DNA of 64,000 nt from Naasia aerilata (GCF_030296595.1 NZ_AP027731.1:992001-1056000); one strand, 5' to 3'; numbered from the stretch's first letter, positions 20,314 to 30,604 are shown. Notes: generated from the letters alone by a model not told the origin. Made by a program: numbers and translations.

Positions 20314-22553
20314 TCACCCGGAGGGGACTCTAGGAGGTGACGAGCTCCGCGGGGCGTCGCCGCCCGCGGGGATGGTGAGGAAGTCGGCGGTGATCTCGGC
20401 GCGGTCGAGCAGCTCCTCGAGACGGCGCCGGCGGGACTTCGCGATGAGCGTCACGACGGTGCCCTGCTTCCCGGCGCGACCGGTGCGCCCGGAGCGGTGC
20501 AGGTACGTCTTGTACTCCTCGGGAGCGTCGGCCTGCAGGACGAGCTCGATGTCGTCGACGTGGATGCCGCGTGCCGCGACGTCGGTGGCGACCAGCACGT
20601 TCACCCGGCCGCTCGTCAGCCGCTCCAGGTTGCGTGTGCGCTTGGCCTGGTTGAGGTCGCCGTGCAGGCTCGTCGCCGGGATGCCGGCGTCGCTGAGCTC
20701 CTCGGCGAGCTGCTCGGCGAACGCCCGGGTCCGGGCGAACACGAGGATTTGCCCGGGCCGTCGACCAGCTCGGTGACGAGCCGGATCTTGTCCTTCTGGT
20801 CGATGAGCAGCACCCGGTGGTCGATGGTCGACGACTTCTGGTCCTCGCCGGCCACCTCGTGCACGGCGGGGTCGCGGAGGAACTCGTCGACGAGCGCCGC
20901 GACGGCCGTGTCGAGCGTCGCGGAGAAGAGGAGCCGCTGGCCGCCCCGCTCCGTCTGGCGGAGGATGCGCTGCACCGGCTCCAGGAAGCCGAGGTCGGTC
21001 ATGTGGTCGGCCTCGTCGAGCACGACGATCTGCACGTCGGACAGGTCGAGCGCGCCCTGGTTCACGAGGTCCTCGATGCGGCCGGGGGTGCCGATCACGA
21101 TGTCGACGCCGCGGCGCAGGGCGCCGACCTGGCGCGCCTGGGGCACGCCGCCGTAGACCTGCGTGGTGAAGAGGCCCACGCTGCGGGCGATCGGCTGCAC
21201 GGTGTCGTCGATCTGCAGGGCGAGCTCCCGCGTAGGCGCTAGGATCAGCGCGCGCGGCGCCCGGCCCATGGCGCGCTTGGTGCCCGCCTGGGCCTTGAGG
21301 ATCCGCTCGACCAGCGGAGCACCGAACGCGATCGTCTTGCCGGAGCCGGTGCGGCCGCGGCCGAGCACGTCCCGGCCGGCGAGCACGTCGGGGATGGTGG
21401 CGGCCTGGATCGGGAACGGGGTCTCCGCCCCGAGCTCGGCGAGCGCCCGCACGATGTTGCTGCCGAGACCGAGGTCGGCGAACGTGACGCCCTCCACCTC
21501 GTCGGCGGTCGTCGCGACGGCCTCGAGGCGCTCGAGCACCACGTCGTCGATGTCGCTCATCCGGCGGTCGGGACGGCCGTCGGACGAGCGGCGGGAGTCG
21601 CGGAAGTCATCGTGCCGCGGAGCGCGGCTGCGCTCCTGGAAGTCGTGGAAGCGGCGCTCCCGCTCACCGGAGGGCGCCTCGCGGGACGCGCGGAAGCTCT
21701 CGCGGGGGGCCGACGTGCGGCGCTCGGGACGCTCCTCGAACCGGCGGGCCGGGCGCTCGCCCTCCTCGCGGCGGGCGGGGCGGTCGCTGCTCTCGTAGCG
21801 CCGGGACGGGCGGTCGTCCGCCCGGCGCTCGGGTCGCGCGTCGCGGTCGAAGCTGCGGCCGGGACGCTCCTCGAAGCGGCGCTCGGGACGCTCCGCCGCA
21901 CGGCGCTCCGCGCGCTGACCCGCGAAGCCGCGGTTGAAGTCCTGGGCAGGGCGCTCCTCGTAGCGGCGGGCGGGACGCTCGTCGCCACGGCGCTCCGGGC
22001 GCCGGTCCTCGGAACGCCGGTCGCCCGCGTCGCCCCGGGCAGGACGCTCCTCGTAGCGGCGCTCCGGGCGCTGGCCCTCGGAACGCCGGTCGCCGCCATA
22101 GGAGCGGTCGCCGCCATAGGAGCGGTTCCCGCGGTCAGCGCCGGATGAGCGGTCGCCGCGGTCAGCGCCGGATGAGCGGTCGCCGTGGTCGGACCCGTAG
22201 CGGTCGCCGCTGTCGGAGCCGTAGCGGTCGTTGCGCTGAGGGGCGCGGTCGTCGCGCTGTCCGCCGCGGCCGCGCTCGGGGGCACGGGCGCCGAACTTGG
22301 GCTGGCCGGCGACGCGGGCACGCGTAGGGCGGTGCTCCGGCGGCGTCCAGTCGGGGCGGCGGTCCGAGCGGTCCGATGCGGCGTCGCCCGTGCGGGCACC
22401 GCGCGCGTCGTCGCGACGAGCGGTGCTCCAGCGGTTCTTGCCGGGCGCTTCGTCGGGACGGTGGCCGCGATGCTTCGGGCTGATGCTGCCGGCCTTGCTG
22501 CCTCCTCGAGCGGGGCGGCCGGAGGGCGTGGAGCGGGATGGGTTCTTGGGCAT
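20314..22553 (-). CDS. DEAD-box RNA helicase with long Arg-rich N-terminus (one frameshift)
   Basis: About 746 residues after restoring one base in the CCC run at 20752-20754. The helicase core has the Q motif PFPIQAATI, motif I GRTGSGKT (about 400-407), VVLDEADHM, FSATLD and the late HRSGRTGRAG. Unusually, residues 1-335 are a low-complexity stretch of Arg, Glu, Asp, Gly and Ser with many RRxEERP and DRSSGAD/YGGDR repeats; in most relatives the Arg-rich region follows the core. RNA remodelling at low temperature or in ribosome assembly is likely. A 201-bp leader gap precedes it. Confidence 0.9.
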
Positions 22554-22609
22554 GACAGATGTGCTTTCCGGGAGATGCGCCTCAGTGGGCGGCAGAAGGA
22601 TCCCGGGCA

Positions 22610-22670
22610 GTCACTGGCCGGGCCGATCGAGAGATTCCAGCGATCCGCTGGTGGACCGGCCACGAGTGAC
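22610..22670. repeat. Intergenic nested palindrome upstream of the DEAD-box gene
   Basis: GTCACT-GGCCGG (22610-22621) pairs with CCGGCC-(ACG)-AGTGAC (22656-22670) with one 3-nt bulge. The interior holds CCAGCG-atc-CGCTGG (22637-22642 with 22646-22651). It lies 57 bp upstream of the helicase start, so it may sit in its leader RNA or end the exporter transcript. The rest of the 201-bp gap shows nothing else clear. Confidence 0.65.
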
Positions 22671-22754
22671 ACACAAGTTTCCCCCGGACGCACCGGAGCT
22701 CTCGTCACGAGCCGACCGACCCACGTTACCCGAGAAAGCCCGCAACCGCACGGG

Positions 22755-25700
22755 TCAGGCCGTGGGCTCCTTCGCCGCCCGCACGCCTCGGGCACGCGGC
22801 TTGGGCTTCGGCAGCAGACGCCGCATCCCCCGCCCGACCCCCGCGGAGAAGCGCCGCAGCAGCGGACCCGCCCAGTCCTGGAACCGGTACAGCAGGGAGT
22901 AGAGCACCGGCAGCACGATGAGCGTGAGCACGGTCGAGGAGGTGAGCCCGCCGACGACGACGAGCGCGAGCGGCTGCGAGATGAAGCCGCCGCCCCCGGT
23001 CAGCCCGATCGCCATCGGCAGCAGCGCGAAGACCGTCGCGAGCGCCGTCATGAGGATGGGCCGCAGCCTCCGCGACGCTCCTGCGATCAGCGCGTCGTGG
23101 ACGGACTCGCCCCGATCCCGGTACTGATTCACCAGGTCGATGAGCACGATGGCGTTCGTCACCACGATGCCGACGAGCATGAGGAGCCCGACGAACGACG
23201 CCACGCCGAGCGGGATGCCGGTCAGCACCTGGAGCAGCAGGGCGCCGGTCGCGGCGAACGGGATCGAGACGAGCAGGAGCACGGGCTGCACGAGGCTGCG
23301 GAACGTCGCGACCATCACGATGTAGACGATGAGGATGGCCACGAGCACCGCGATGCCGAGCTGCGAGAAGGCGTCCCGCTGGTCCGCGGTGACGCCGCCG
23401 AGCTCGGCGCTCGCCCCGGCGGGCAGCTTCGCGTCGTCGAGCGCGGCCTGGATCGCGGCGTTGGCGGTCGCGAGGTTGTCGCCCTTCGGCGTGACCGACA
23501 CGGTGGCGCTGCGCCGGTTGTCGACGGTCGTGACCGTCGAGGGACCCTCGACCGACTCGACGGTGGCCAGGGAGTCGAGGCGCACCGGACCGGCCGGCGT
23601 GGGCACGGTCAGTGCTGCGAGGCCGTCGCGGGTGCTGGGCGCATCCTGCGGCGAGACGTAGATCGAGAGGAGGCGGTCGTCGATCGTGATCCGGCCGATC
23701 GTCGAGGGCAGCGTCGCCGCCGACACGTAGCCGGCGAGCGCGACCTCGCTGTACCCGGCGGCCGCGGCGGCGGTTCGGTCGACCGTCACCTGGACATAGG
23801 GCCGCCCGGCTTCGAGGTTGCTGCCCGCCTCGGCGACCTCGGGCAGCCCCTGCACCGCCTCGAGGATGGCGGTCCCGGCCGTCTGCAGGTCCGCCTGGGT
23901 TCCCGCGGTGACGTCGATCTCGATGTTGCCCGAGCCGCCGAAGCCGCTCGAGGCCTGGACGGAGAACCGTCCGGCGTCCTCGAGACGCTCCAGGCGGGAG
24001 CGCACCGTGGTCTGCAGAGCGTCCTGGTCCGCGTCCGCGTCGGTCGTGATCGAGTAGGTGACCTGCGTCCCGCCACCGCCGAGGAAGGCGTCGCGCAGCG
24101 CGTTGCCGCTCGTCCCGATGGACGCCTGCACGGTCCGGATGCCGTCGATCGACTCCAGCTCGCCCTCGACGCGCTGCGCCGCCGCATCCTGCACGTCGAG
24201 GCTCGTGGCGAGCTCGAACGCCTCCGTGACGGTCAGGGTGTTCTGCCCGCTGGAGCCGAGGAAGTTCGTCTTGAGGAGGAGCGACAGCGCCCCCGTGCCT
24301 CCCAGCACGAGCAGGGCGACGAGGACCGTGATGAACGGGTGCGCGAGCGTGCCCCGGAGGATCGGGAGGTAGCCGCGCTGCAGCCGCGTGGGTGCGTCGA
24401 CGACGTGCCCGCGGTCGTGGCGGTGCACGGGGCGCGACCGGAGGAACCAGTGGGCGAGCACCGGGACGATCGTGAGCGAGACCACGAGCGAGGCGACCAG
24501 CGCGATCGTCACAGTGAGGGCGAAGGGCCGGAACAGCTCGCCGGTCGAGCCCTCGACGAACGCGAGCGGCAGGAAGACGGTCACGGTCGTGAGCGTGGAG
24601 GCGGTCACCGCCCCTGCCACCTCGCGGACCGCGCCGGCGATGGAGCGCACGCGCTCAGCACCGGTCGGCGCGATGCCGGTGAGGTGCCGCTTGATGTTCT
24701 CGATGACGACGATGGAGTCGTCGACGATGCGGCCGATCGCGATCGTGAGGCCGCCGAGCGTGAGCAGGTTGAGGGAGTAGTCAGCGAACTGCAGCCCGAC
24801 GAAGGTAATGAGCACCGAGGTCGGGATCGAGATAGCGGTCACGATCGTGGCCCGCACGGACAGCAGGAAGACGAGGATCACGAGCACCGCGAAGCCGAGG
24901 CCGAGGAGGCCTTCGGTCGAGAGGGACTCGATCGAGCGCTCGATGTAGGGCGCCTGGTCGAAGACGACGGTGTAGTCGGCGCCCGGGAGCGCGTCCTCGA
25001 GGTCGGGCAGCGCGTTGCGGACGGCGTGCGACACCTCGACCGTGTTCGCGGCGGGCAGCTTGGTCACCGCGATGGTGAGCGCGGGCTCCCCGTTGACGCG
25101 GGACAGCGTCGTGACGGGGTCGTCGGCGAGCGCGACCGTCGCGACGTCGCCGATGGTGGAGGCCTGGCGCGCGCCGACGAGGGGAAGCGAGGCGACGTCC
25201 GCCACGGACCCGAGTGGCGCGCCCGCCTGCACCGACAGCGTGCGCCCGTCCTCGGTCAGCGTTCCGGCGGGGACCAGGACGCCGCTCGACTGCACGGCGG
25301 TGCGGATCGCGTCGCCGGCGAGCCCCCGGGAGGCCAGGGCGACGGGGTCCGGCGTGATGGTGACGCGCTGGCCGGGTGCGCCGGTGAGACTCGCGGCTCG
25401 GACGCCCTCGAGGTCCTCGAGCTCGGGCAGCACCACGCGGCGCACATCATCCGCGTCGCCCTTCGTCACCGCGATCTGGATCACCGGGAAGTCGTCGATG
25501 CTGCCGCTCAGCACTTGCGGGTCGAGCCCCGAGGGCAGTGCGGACCGGATCCGGTTCACGGCCTGCGCGATCTTGTTCTCGGTCGAGGGCAGGTCGACGC
25601 CGTACGTGAAGGACGCGGTCACGACCGACCGCCCGGAGCTCGACGTCGCCGATGTCGACTCGAGCCCCGCGACGCCCTGGATCGCCTGCTCGATGGGGAT

Positions 25701-25895
25701 GCTGACGCTCTGGTTGACGACCTCGGGCGACGCGCCCTCGTAGGTCGTGACGACGGCGAGCTGCGGGAACTGGATGGACGGGATCAGCTCCTGCTTGAGC
25801 GAGGTCAGGGCGATGCCGCCGAACACCGCCGCGACGATCGTGACGAGGGCGATCAGGGCCCGGTTCTTGAGGCTCGCGACGGCCAGGAGATGCAC
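22755..25895 (-). CDS. RND family efflux transporter (AcrB/HAE1-like)
   Basis: A 1046-residue resistance-nodulation-division permease with twelve membrane segments and two large extracellular loops. The proton-relay aspartates lie in IGRIVDDSIVVIENI of the fourth helix, and the first helix region carries QELIPSIQFPQL. Actinobacteria lack the usual outer-membrane partner, so it may export into the envelope; no adaptor gene is nearby. The GTG at 25895 is preceded by CATAAT and six bases, suggesting a leaderless transcript. It diverges from the DUF4097-PadR operon across a 99-bp gap with two palindromic operators. Confidence 0.92.
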   Translation of the reverse strand: MHLLAVASLKNRALIALVTIVAAVFGGIALTSLKQELIPSIQFPQLAVVTTYEGASPEVVNQSVSIPIEQAIQGVAGLESTSATSSSGRSVVTASFTYGVDLPSTENKIAQAVNRIRSALPSGLDPQVLSGSIDDFPVIQIAVTKGDADDVRRVVLPELEDLEGVRAASLTGAPGQRVTITPDPVALASRGLAGDAIRTAVQSSGVLVPAGTLTEDGRTLSVQAGAPLGSVADVASLPLVGARQASTIGDVATVALADDPVTTLSRVNGEPALTIAVTKLPAANTVEVSHAVRNALPDLEDALPGADYTVVFDQAPYIERSIESLSTEGLLGLGFAVLVILVFLLSVRATIVTAISIPTSVLITFVGLQFADYSLNLLTLGGLTIAIGRIVDDSIVVIENIKRHLTGIAPTGAERVRSIAGAVREVAGAVTASTLTTVTVFLPLAFVEGSTGELFRPFALTVTIALVASLVVSLTIVPVLAHWFLRSRPVHRHDRGHVVDAPTRLQRGYLPILRGTLAHPFITVLVALLVLGGTGALSLLLKTNFLGSSGQNTLTVTEAFELATSLDVQDAAAQRVEGELESIDGIRTVQASIGTSGNALRDAFLGGGGTQVTYSITTDADADQDALQTTVRSRLERLEDAGRFSVQASSGFGGSGNIEIDVTAGTQADLQTAGTAILEAVQGLPEVAEAGSNLEAGRPYVQVTVDRTAAAAAGYSEVALAGYVSAATLPSTIGRITIDDRLLSIYVSPQDAPSTRDGLAALTVPTPAGPVRLDSLATVESVEGPSTVTTVDNRRSATVSVTPKGDNLATANAAIQAALDDAKLPAGASAELGGVTADQRDAFSQLGIAVLVAILIVYIVMVATFRSLVQPVLLLVSIPFAATGALLLQVLTGIPLGVASFVGLLMLVGIVVTNAIVLIDLVNQYRDRGESVHDALIAGASRRLRPILMTALATVFALLPMAIGLTGGGGFISQPLALVVVGGLTSSTVLTLIVLPVLYSLLYRFQDWAGPLLRRFSAGVGRGMRRLLPKPKPRARGVRAAKEPTA

Positions 25896-25939
25896 CTGTG
25901 GATTATGGCGGAGGCAGATGTCTTGCGCGCACAGGAAGA

Positions 25940-25978
25940 CGCGATATATCGTGTCCGCATCGAACGCGATATATCGCG
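25940..25978. promoter_or_regulatory. Tandem PadR-type operators (CGATATATCG)
   Basis: Two copies of the palindrome CGATATATCG at 25942-25951 and 25967-25976, 25 bp apart centre to centre. The second extends to a 14-bp perfect palindrome. They lie in the gap between the exporter start and the DUF4097-PadR start. The same core lies upstream of a second padR gene at 58829. The PadR encoded at 26806 is the obvious candidate to bind here. Confidence 0.78.
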
Positions 25979-25994
25979 AGAAGGAGAGGGCCTC

Positions 25995-26809
25995 GTGACC
26001 CAGGAGAAGTGGCTCGTCACCGGGCCGAAGGTGATCGACCTCCCGGCGGTGCGGTCGGTCAAGATCAGCCTGCTGGGCGGGCGCATCGACGTCCTCGGCA
26101 CCGACGAGCCGACCGCGCGCGTCGAGGTCTCCGACGTGACCGGCCGCGACCTGCTGGTCCGCATCGACGGCGGCCACCTCGAGATCGACCACCCGCAGTT
26201 GCGCTGGGACAACTTCGTCGACGTGTTCCGGTCGTTCACGGGCAAGGCCAGCGCGACGGTCAGCCTGCTCCTCCCGCGGGAGGCATCCCTGCGGCTCGGC
26301 GTGGTGAGCGCCGACGCCCTGGTCAGCGGGATGCGCACCGGCGCGCGGCTCAACACCGTGTCCGGCAGCATCATGCTCGACTCGAGCGAGGGGGACGTGG
26401 AGCTCAACGCGGTCAGCGGCTCGCTGTCCGTCCGGGACCACCGCGGCGCCGTCCGGGCCCGCACCGTGTCGGGCGATGTGTCGGCCACCGGCGCCCTGAC
26501 GTCGTTCTCCTGCGAGGGCGTGAGCGGCGATCTCTTCGTCGATGCCATGGGGGTGCCCGACTCGATCGACACCAACACGGTGAGCGGGTCGACCACCCTC
26601 CGCCTGCCGGTCGGCGTGGGCGCCCGCTACAGCGTCAACACGGTGAGCGGAACCGCGCAGCTCGACGACCGGGTCTTCAAGGGCATCCTCGGGCGCAGCG
26701 AGAACTTCACCTCGGGGGCCTCGACGGCACCTGGACCGAGGTGCGCTGCAACTCCGTGTCAGGCGACATCGTGGTCGTCCGGGCCCCCGCGACGGAGCCC
26801 GCGGCGTGA
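25995..26809 (+). CDS. DUF4097 family beta-strand repeat protein (one frameshift)
   Basis: About 271 residues after restoring one base in the GGGGG run at 26714-26718. Short repeats of the type NTVSGS, NAVSGS, RTVSGD and EGVSGD recur every 18-20 residues, the signature of the DUF4097 beta-helix-like adhesin family; the function is unknown. AAGGAGAGG lies 5-6 bases before GTG 25995. The stop overlaps the padR start (GTGA), so the two are translated from one mRNA. Without the repair the frame runs on past padR. Confidence 0.88.
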
Positions 26810-27402
26810 CGAGCGTGTTCGGGCACGGGCGGCTGCGCCTCTACCTGCTGTCCCTGCTGGACGAGCGCCCCCGCCACGGGTACGAGCTGATCCAGGCGCT
26901 CGAGGAGCGCTCGGGCGGCACCTACTCCCCCAGCGCCGGCACCATCTATCCCCGGCTGGCCAAGCTCGAGGAGGACGGCCTCGTCCGCCGCGACTCGGAC
27001 GGCCGGCGCACCGTGTACGCCATCACCCCGTCCGGAGCGCAGGAGCTCGAAGCGCGCCGGGGCGAGCTGGCCGGCATCGAGGACGACCTCACCGACTCCG
27101 TCCGACGGATTGCGGACGAGGTCCGCTCCGGCGTCGACCAGGCGATGAAGAGCCTCCGAGCCGATCTCGCGGCTGCGGCCCAGACGGCGCGCAGCGAGGC
27201 CACCACGACCACCCCGTCCGGTGGGCGAGACGGCTTGCGCGGCGCTCGGGACGCCGAGGCGATCCTCCTCGACTTCCGCGTCCGGATGCGCGGGGACCTG
27301 CGGGCGGCGGGCGCGCGAGGCGGTGTGCCGCCCGAGGTCGTCGCCCTGCTCGAGCAGCGGCTGCGGGAGGTCCGGCAGGAGATCCTGCGGCACCTCCCCT
27401 GA
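26806..27402 (+). CDS. PadR family transcriptional regulator
   Basis: A 198-residue PadR protein. It has an N-terminal winged helix (LRLYLLSLLDERPRHGYEL, then YSPSAGTIYPRLAKLEEDGLV with the recognition helix, wing RRTVYAIT) and a helical C-terminal dimerisation part of Vir_act_alpha_C type. It is coupled to DUF4097 by a GTGA overlap. The two CGATATATCG palindromes ahead of the operon are probable autoregulatory sites and could also control the divergent exporter. Confidence 0.92.
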   Translation: MTSVFGHGRLRLYLLSLLDERPRHGYELIQALEERSGGTYSPSAGTIYPRLAKLEEDGLVRRDSDGRRTVYAITPSGAQELEARRGELAGIEDDLTDSVRRIADEVRSGVDQAMKSLRADLAAAAQTARSEATTTTPSGGRDGLRGARDAEAILLDFRVRMRGDLRAAGARGGVPPEVVALLEQRLREVRQEILRHLP

Positions 27403-27469
27403 CCGGCGCCGCGCGACCGCAGGCCACGAGCACACGCGCGCCCCCACGCATAGCCCCCGTCGGGGTCGC

Positions 27470-27497
27470 TTGACAGCGGGGTTGCCGAGTGTACGAT
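27470..27497 (+). promoter_or_regulatory. Sigma-70 type promoter of the permease gene
   Basis: TTGACA (27470-27475), a 16-base spacer and TACGAT (27492-27497). The GTG start lies 8 bases after the -10 box, leaving almost no leader, so no riboswitch can precede this gene. Confidence 0.75.
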
Positions 27498-27505
27498 CGT
27501 CCCCC

Positions 27506-29659
27506 GTGACTCAGCCACCCCCTGTGGAGGAGGCGGACTCAGGCAGCCCCGTCAAGCGCTGGCTCATCGGCGAGAAGCTTCCGAGCGACAAGCTCGAAGG
27601 CCAGCTGCTTCCGAAGCACCTGGCGCTCCCCATCTTCGCGAGCGACGCGCTCTCCTCTGTGGCGTACGCCCCGCAGGAGCTGCTGATGATCCTGCTCCTC
27701 GGCGGGCTCGCGTTCCTCAGCTTCGCGCCCTGGGTGGCGGCCGCCGTCGTCGTGCTGCTCGCCGTCGTCGTGCTGTCCTACCGCCAGCTCATCAAGGCGT
27801 ACCCGTCGGGCGGCGGCGACTACGAGGTCGCGAGCAAGAACCTGGGCGAGAAGGCCGGCCTCGTCGTCGCGTCGGCGCTGCTCGTCGACTACGTGATGAC
27901 CGTTGCCGTCTCGGTCGCGAGCGGCGTGGACAACATCATCTCCGCGATCCCGCAGCTTGCGGGTGCGCGCATCGAGCTCGCCGTGCTCGCGGCCGTGCTC
28001 CTCGCCGCAGTGAACCTCCGCGGAGTCCGGGAGTCCAGCAAGGCGTTCGCGCTGCCGACCTACATCTTCGCGGGCAGCGTCCTCGTCATGATCGTCGTCG
28101 GAATCGTCCGCACCGCCCTCGGTGACGTGCCCGTCGCCGAGTCGGCCGAGTTCTCGGTCAAGTTCGAGCAGACCACTCAGATCGGCTTCATCCTGCTGCT
28201 CCTGCGGGCCTTCTCGAGCGGCTGCTCGGCCCTGACCGGGGTCGAGGCGATCTCCAACGGTGTGCAGGCCTTCCGTCGGCCGAAGATCCGGAACGCGCAG
28301 ACGACGCTCGTCCTCATGGGCGGCATCGCGATCGTCCTGTTCGCCGGACTGACCGCCCTCGCGCTGATCGCCCAGGTGCACTACGCCGAGGATGCCTGCC
28401 ATCTGATCGGGTTCGAGAACTGCACGCAGGTGCCTCAGCGGAGCCTCATCGCGCAGATCGCCTCGAGCGTTTTCGGCAACTTCTCGCTGCCCTTTTACAT
28501 CATCCAGGCGGCAACGGCGGCGGTCCTGCTGCTCGCCGCCAACACGGCGTTCAACGGCTTCCCGCTGCTCGGCGCCGTCCTCGCGAAGGACGGCTACGCG
28601 CCCAAGGCGCTCAACACCCGCGGCGACCGGCTGATCTTCTCCAACGGCGTGCTGATCCTCGCCCTCGCTGCGGTCCTGATCCTGCTCGTCTACCGCGCCA
28701 ACGTGACTCAGCTGATCCAGCTGTACATCATCGGCGTGTTCGTGTCGTTCACGCTCGGGCAGACCGGAATGGTCCGGCACTGGCTGCGCGAGCTGCGCCG
28801 CCCCGGCGTGAACCGGGCATCCATCTGGCGCTCCCTGCCCATCAACGCATTCGGCGCCGTCCTGACCTTCAGCGTCCTCGTCGTGGTCACCATCACGAAG
28901 TTCACCCACGGCGCCTACCTGGTGTTCCTCATCATGCCCGTGCTGTTCGTGCTGATGCTCGGCGTCAACCGGTACTACCGGGACGTCGAGAAGGAGGTCG
29001 AGGTCGACGCGGTCACGACCTTCGGCTCGCAGGGCGATCACGCGATCGTGCTCGTAGGCCGCATGCAGAAGCCGGTGCTGAAGGCCCTCGACTACGCGAT
29101 CGCCGCGCGTCACGAGAGCCTTGAGGCGGTGCACGTGTCGATCGACGACGAGGCCACCGACCGCCTCGAGCGCGAGTGGCGCGAGCAGAACATCAAGGTG
29201 CCGCTGTGCGTGCTCCGGTCGCCGTACCGCGACATCGGCTGGCCGCTCGTCAAGTACATCCGCAAGCACCAGGAGGCGAACGGCGGCGAGGTCGTCACCG
29301 TGTACCTGCCGCTCTTCGTCGTCGGGCACTGGTGGGAGTCGCTGCTGCACAACCACAAGGCGCGGCGCATCCGTCAGAAGCTGATGCTCCAGCACGGCGT
29401 CTCGGTCGCGCTCGTGCCGTGGCTGCTCGACTCGTCCGATCTCATCTACGGCCGGCGCTCCCGCCCGATCCCGGGTCAGGAGCGCCGCGGCGAGCCGGTC
29501 CGCCCGATCCCGCGATCCCCGCTGAAGCCCGCGAGCGTCGAGGCCACGCGCTCCGCGACGGCGAAGGCCAACGCCGTGCGGCCGAAGGACCCGGACATCG
29601 AGACCATTCGCCCCCTCCCGCGCAACAAGCGCGTCCCGAGGTCCGAGCGCAAGCTCTGA
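27506..29659 (+). CDS. APC-superfamily permease, KimA-like potassium transporter candidate
   Basis: A 717-residue protein with about twelve membrane helices and a 200-residue cytoplasmic C-terminus. The start VKRWLIGEKLPSDKLEGQLL and IFASDALSSVAYAPQE match the beginning of the KimA (YdaO) family, which are proton-coupled potassium importers with a UspA-like C-terminal domain. The family was first named amino-acid permease, so that label is the alternative. The last 60 residues are basic and probably disordered. GTG 27506 has no ribosome-binding site and sits just after a good promoter. Confidence 0.8.
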   Translation: MTQPPPVEEADSGSPVKRWLIGEKLPSDKLEGQLLPKHLALPIFASDALSSVAYAPQELLMILLLGGLAFLSFAPWVAAAVVVLLAVVVLSYRQLIKAYPSGGGDYEVASKNLGEKAGLVVASALLVDYVMTVAVSVASGVDNIISAIPQLAGARIELAVLAAVLLAAVNLRGVRESSKAFALPTYIFAGSVLVMIVVGIVRTALGDVPVAESAEFSVKFEQTTQIGFILLLLRAFSSGCSALTGVEAISNGVQAFRRPKIRNAQTTLVLMGGIAIVLFAGLTALALIAQVHYAEDACHLIGFENCTQVPQRSLIAQIASSVFGNFSLPFYIIQAATAAVLLLAANTAFNGFPLLGAVLAKDGYAPKALNTRGDRLIFSNGVLILALAAVLILLVYRANVTQLIQLYIIGVFVSFTLGQTGMVRHWLRELRRPGVNRASIWRSLPINAFGAVLTFSVLVVVTITKFTHGAYLVFLIMPVLFVLMLGVNRYYRDVEKEVEVDAVTTFGSQGDHAIVLVGRMQKPVLKALDYAIAARHESLEAVHVSIDDEATDRLEREWREQNIKVPLCVLRSPYRDIGWPLVKYIRKHQEANGGEVVTVYLPLFVVGHWWESLLHNHKARRIRQKLMLQHGVSVALVPWLLDSSDLIYGRRSRPIPGQERRGEPVRPIPRSPLKPASVEATRSATAKANAVRPKDPDIETIRPLPRNKRVPRSERKL

Positions 29660-29675
29660 AGCCCGCGCCCGGGCT
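29660..29675 (+). terminator. GC-rich hairpin after the permease stop
   Basis: AGCCCG (29660-29665) pairs with CGGGCT (29670-29675) around a CGCC loop, directly after the stop codon. There is no T-run, so termination is only probable. Confidence 0.4.
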
Positions 29676-29726
29676 CTCGGGATAATGAACCCGGAGCGCG
29701 TCCGGGCGGGCGCGGGAAGGACGGCC

Positions 29727-30604
29727 ATGCGGTCACTCGGCGAGTCTCGCGCCCTGCTCGGCGAATCGCCGCTGTGGTCGGAGGACCGGCAGACGCTCTA
29801 CTGGCTCGACCTCCGCCGGCCCACGCTCCACTCCTGGACCGAGGACCGGGGCGAGGCGTCGGTCCCGCTCGAGCTCCAGGGACCCCTCGGGCCCCTCGTG
29901 CCCACTCGCGACCCGGGCGTCGCGGTGACCACCGACGTCACCGGCCTGCACGCCGTCGACCTCGCAACGGGCGCGACCCGCCGCCTGGGCGACCCGTTCG
30001 CGGAGACGCCCGGCGTGCACGTCAACGACGGCAAGACCGACCGGACGGGGCGGCTCTGGCTCGGCACCGCCGACGACGACGAGAGCGAGCCGATCGGCTC
30101 GCTCTACCGCGTGAGCGTCGAGGACGGCCGCATCTCGGTGCACGAGGTGGACTCGGGATTCGCCGTCAGCAATGGCCCGTCCGCGAGCCCCGACGGGCGG
30201 ACCCTCTACTTCGACGACTCGGACGGCGAGCGCATCCTCTCCTATCCGCTCGGGGAGGACGGCCGGCTGGGCGACTCCGCCGTCTTCGCGACGTTCGACG
30301 GGGAATCCCCGGACGGCTGCACGGTCGACGCGGAGGGCGCACTCTGGGCGGCGTTCTGGGGCGGCGGCCGCGTCGCGCGCTTTGCCCCGGACGGCACCCA
30401 GCTGGCGGAGTACGCCGTGCCGGCCCTTCACGTGTCGAGCGTCACCTTCGGCGGACCCGGCCTCCGGACCCTCTTCGTGACGACGGCTCGGAAGGGCCTG
30501 ACGGACGAGCAGCTCGCCGAGTACCCCGGCTCGGGCGGTACCTACGCCTTCGAGCCGGGCGTCGCGGGCCTCCCCGAGACCCCTGGTCCGCCGACCTCCC
30601 CTGA
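29727..30604 (+). CDS. SMP-30/gluconolactonase family protein (one frameshift near the C-terminus)
   Basis: A six-bladed beta-propeller of about 292 residues. E12 in LLGESPLW, N-containing HVNDGKTDRTGRLWLG and the SNGPSASPDGRTLYF block give the divalent-metal ligands of lactonase-type enzymes. They hydrolyse sugar lactones such as gluconolactone. GGAAGGA lies 6 bases before ATG 29727. Restoring one C at 30580-30583 gives the short end ETPWSADLP and a stop at 30604; as written the frame runs through the palindrome that follows. Confidence 0.88.

Noticed and set aside
22090-22200. Tandem repeats resembling a satellite or array
   Set aside because: They are in-frame codon repeats of the helicase's Arg/Gly/Ser-rich N-terminus (YGGDR and DRSSGAD units).
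22185-27473. A very long open frame (about 1760 codons) on the plus strand across the helicase and exporter genes
   Set aside because: It is the shadow of GC-rich minus-strand genes: composition is Arg/Asp/Gly/His repeats without domains. Only its last part (from 25995) is a real gene.
27403-27505. c-di-AMP riboswitch ahead of the KimA-like gene
   Set aside because: The promoter boxes end 8 bases before the start codon, leaving no leader RNA.
27539-29728. A 729-codon minus-strand frame opposite the KimA-like permease
   Set aside because: Composition is typical of antisense frames (Arg, Asp, His, Glu); the plus strand carries twelve membrane helices and a good promoter.
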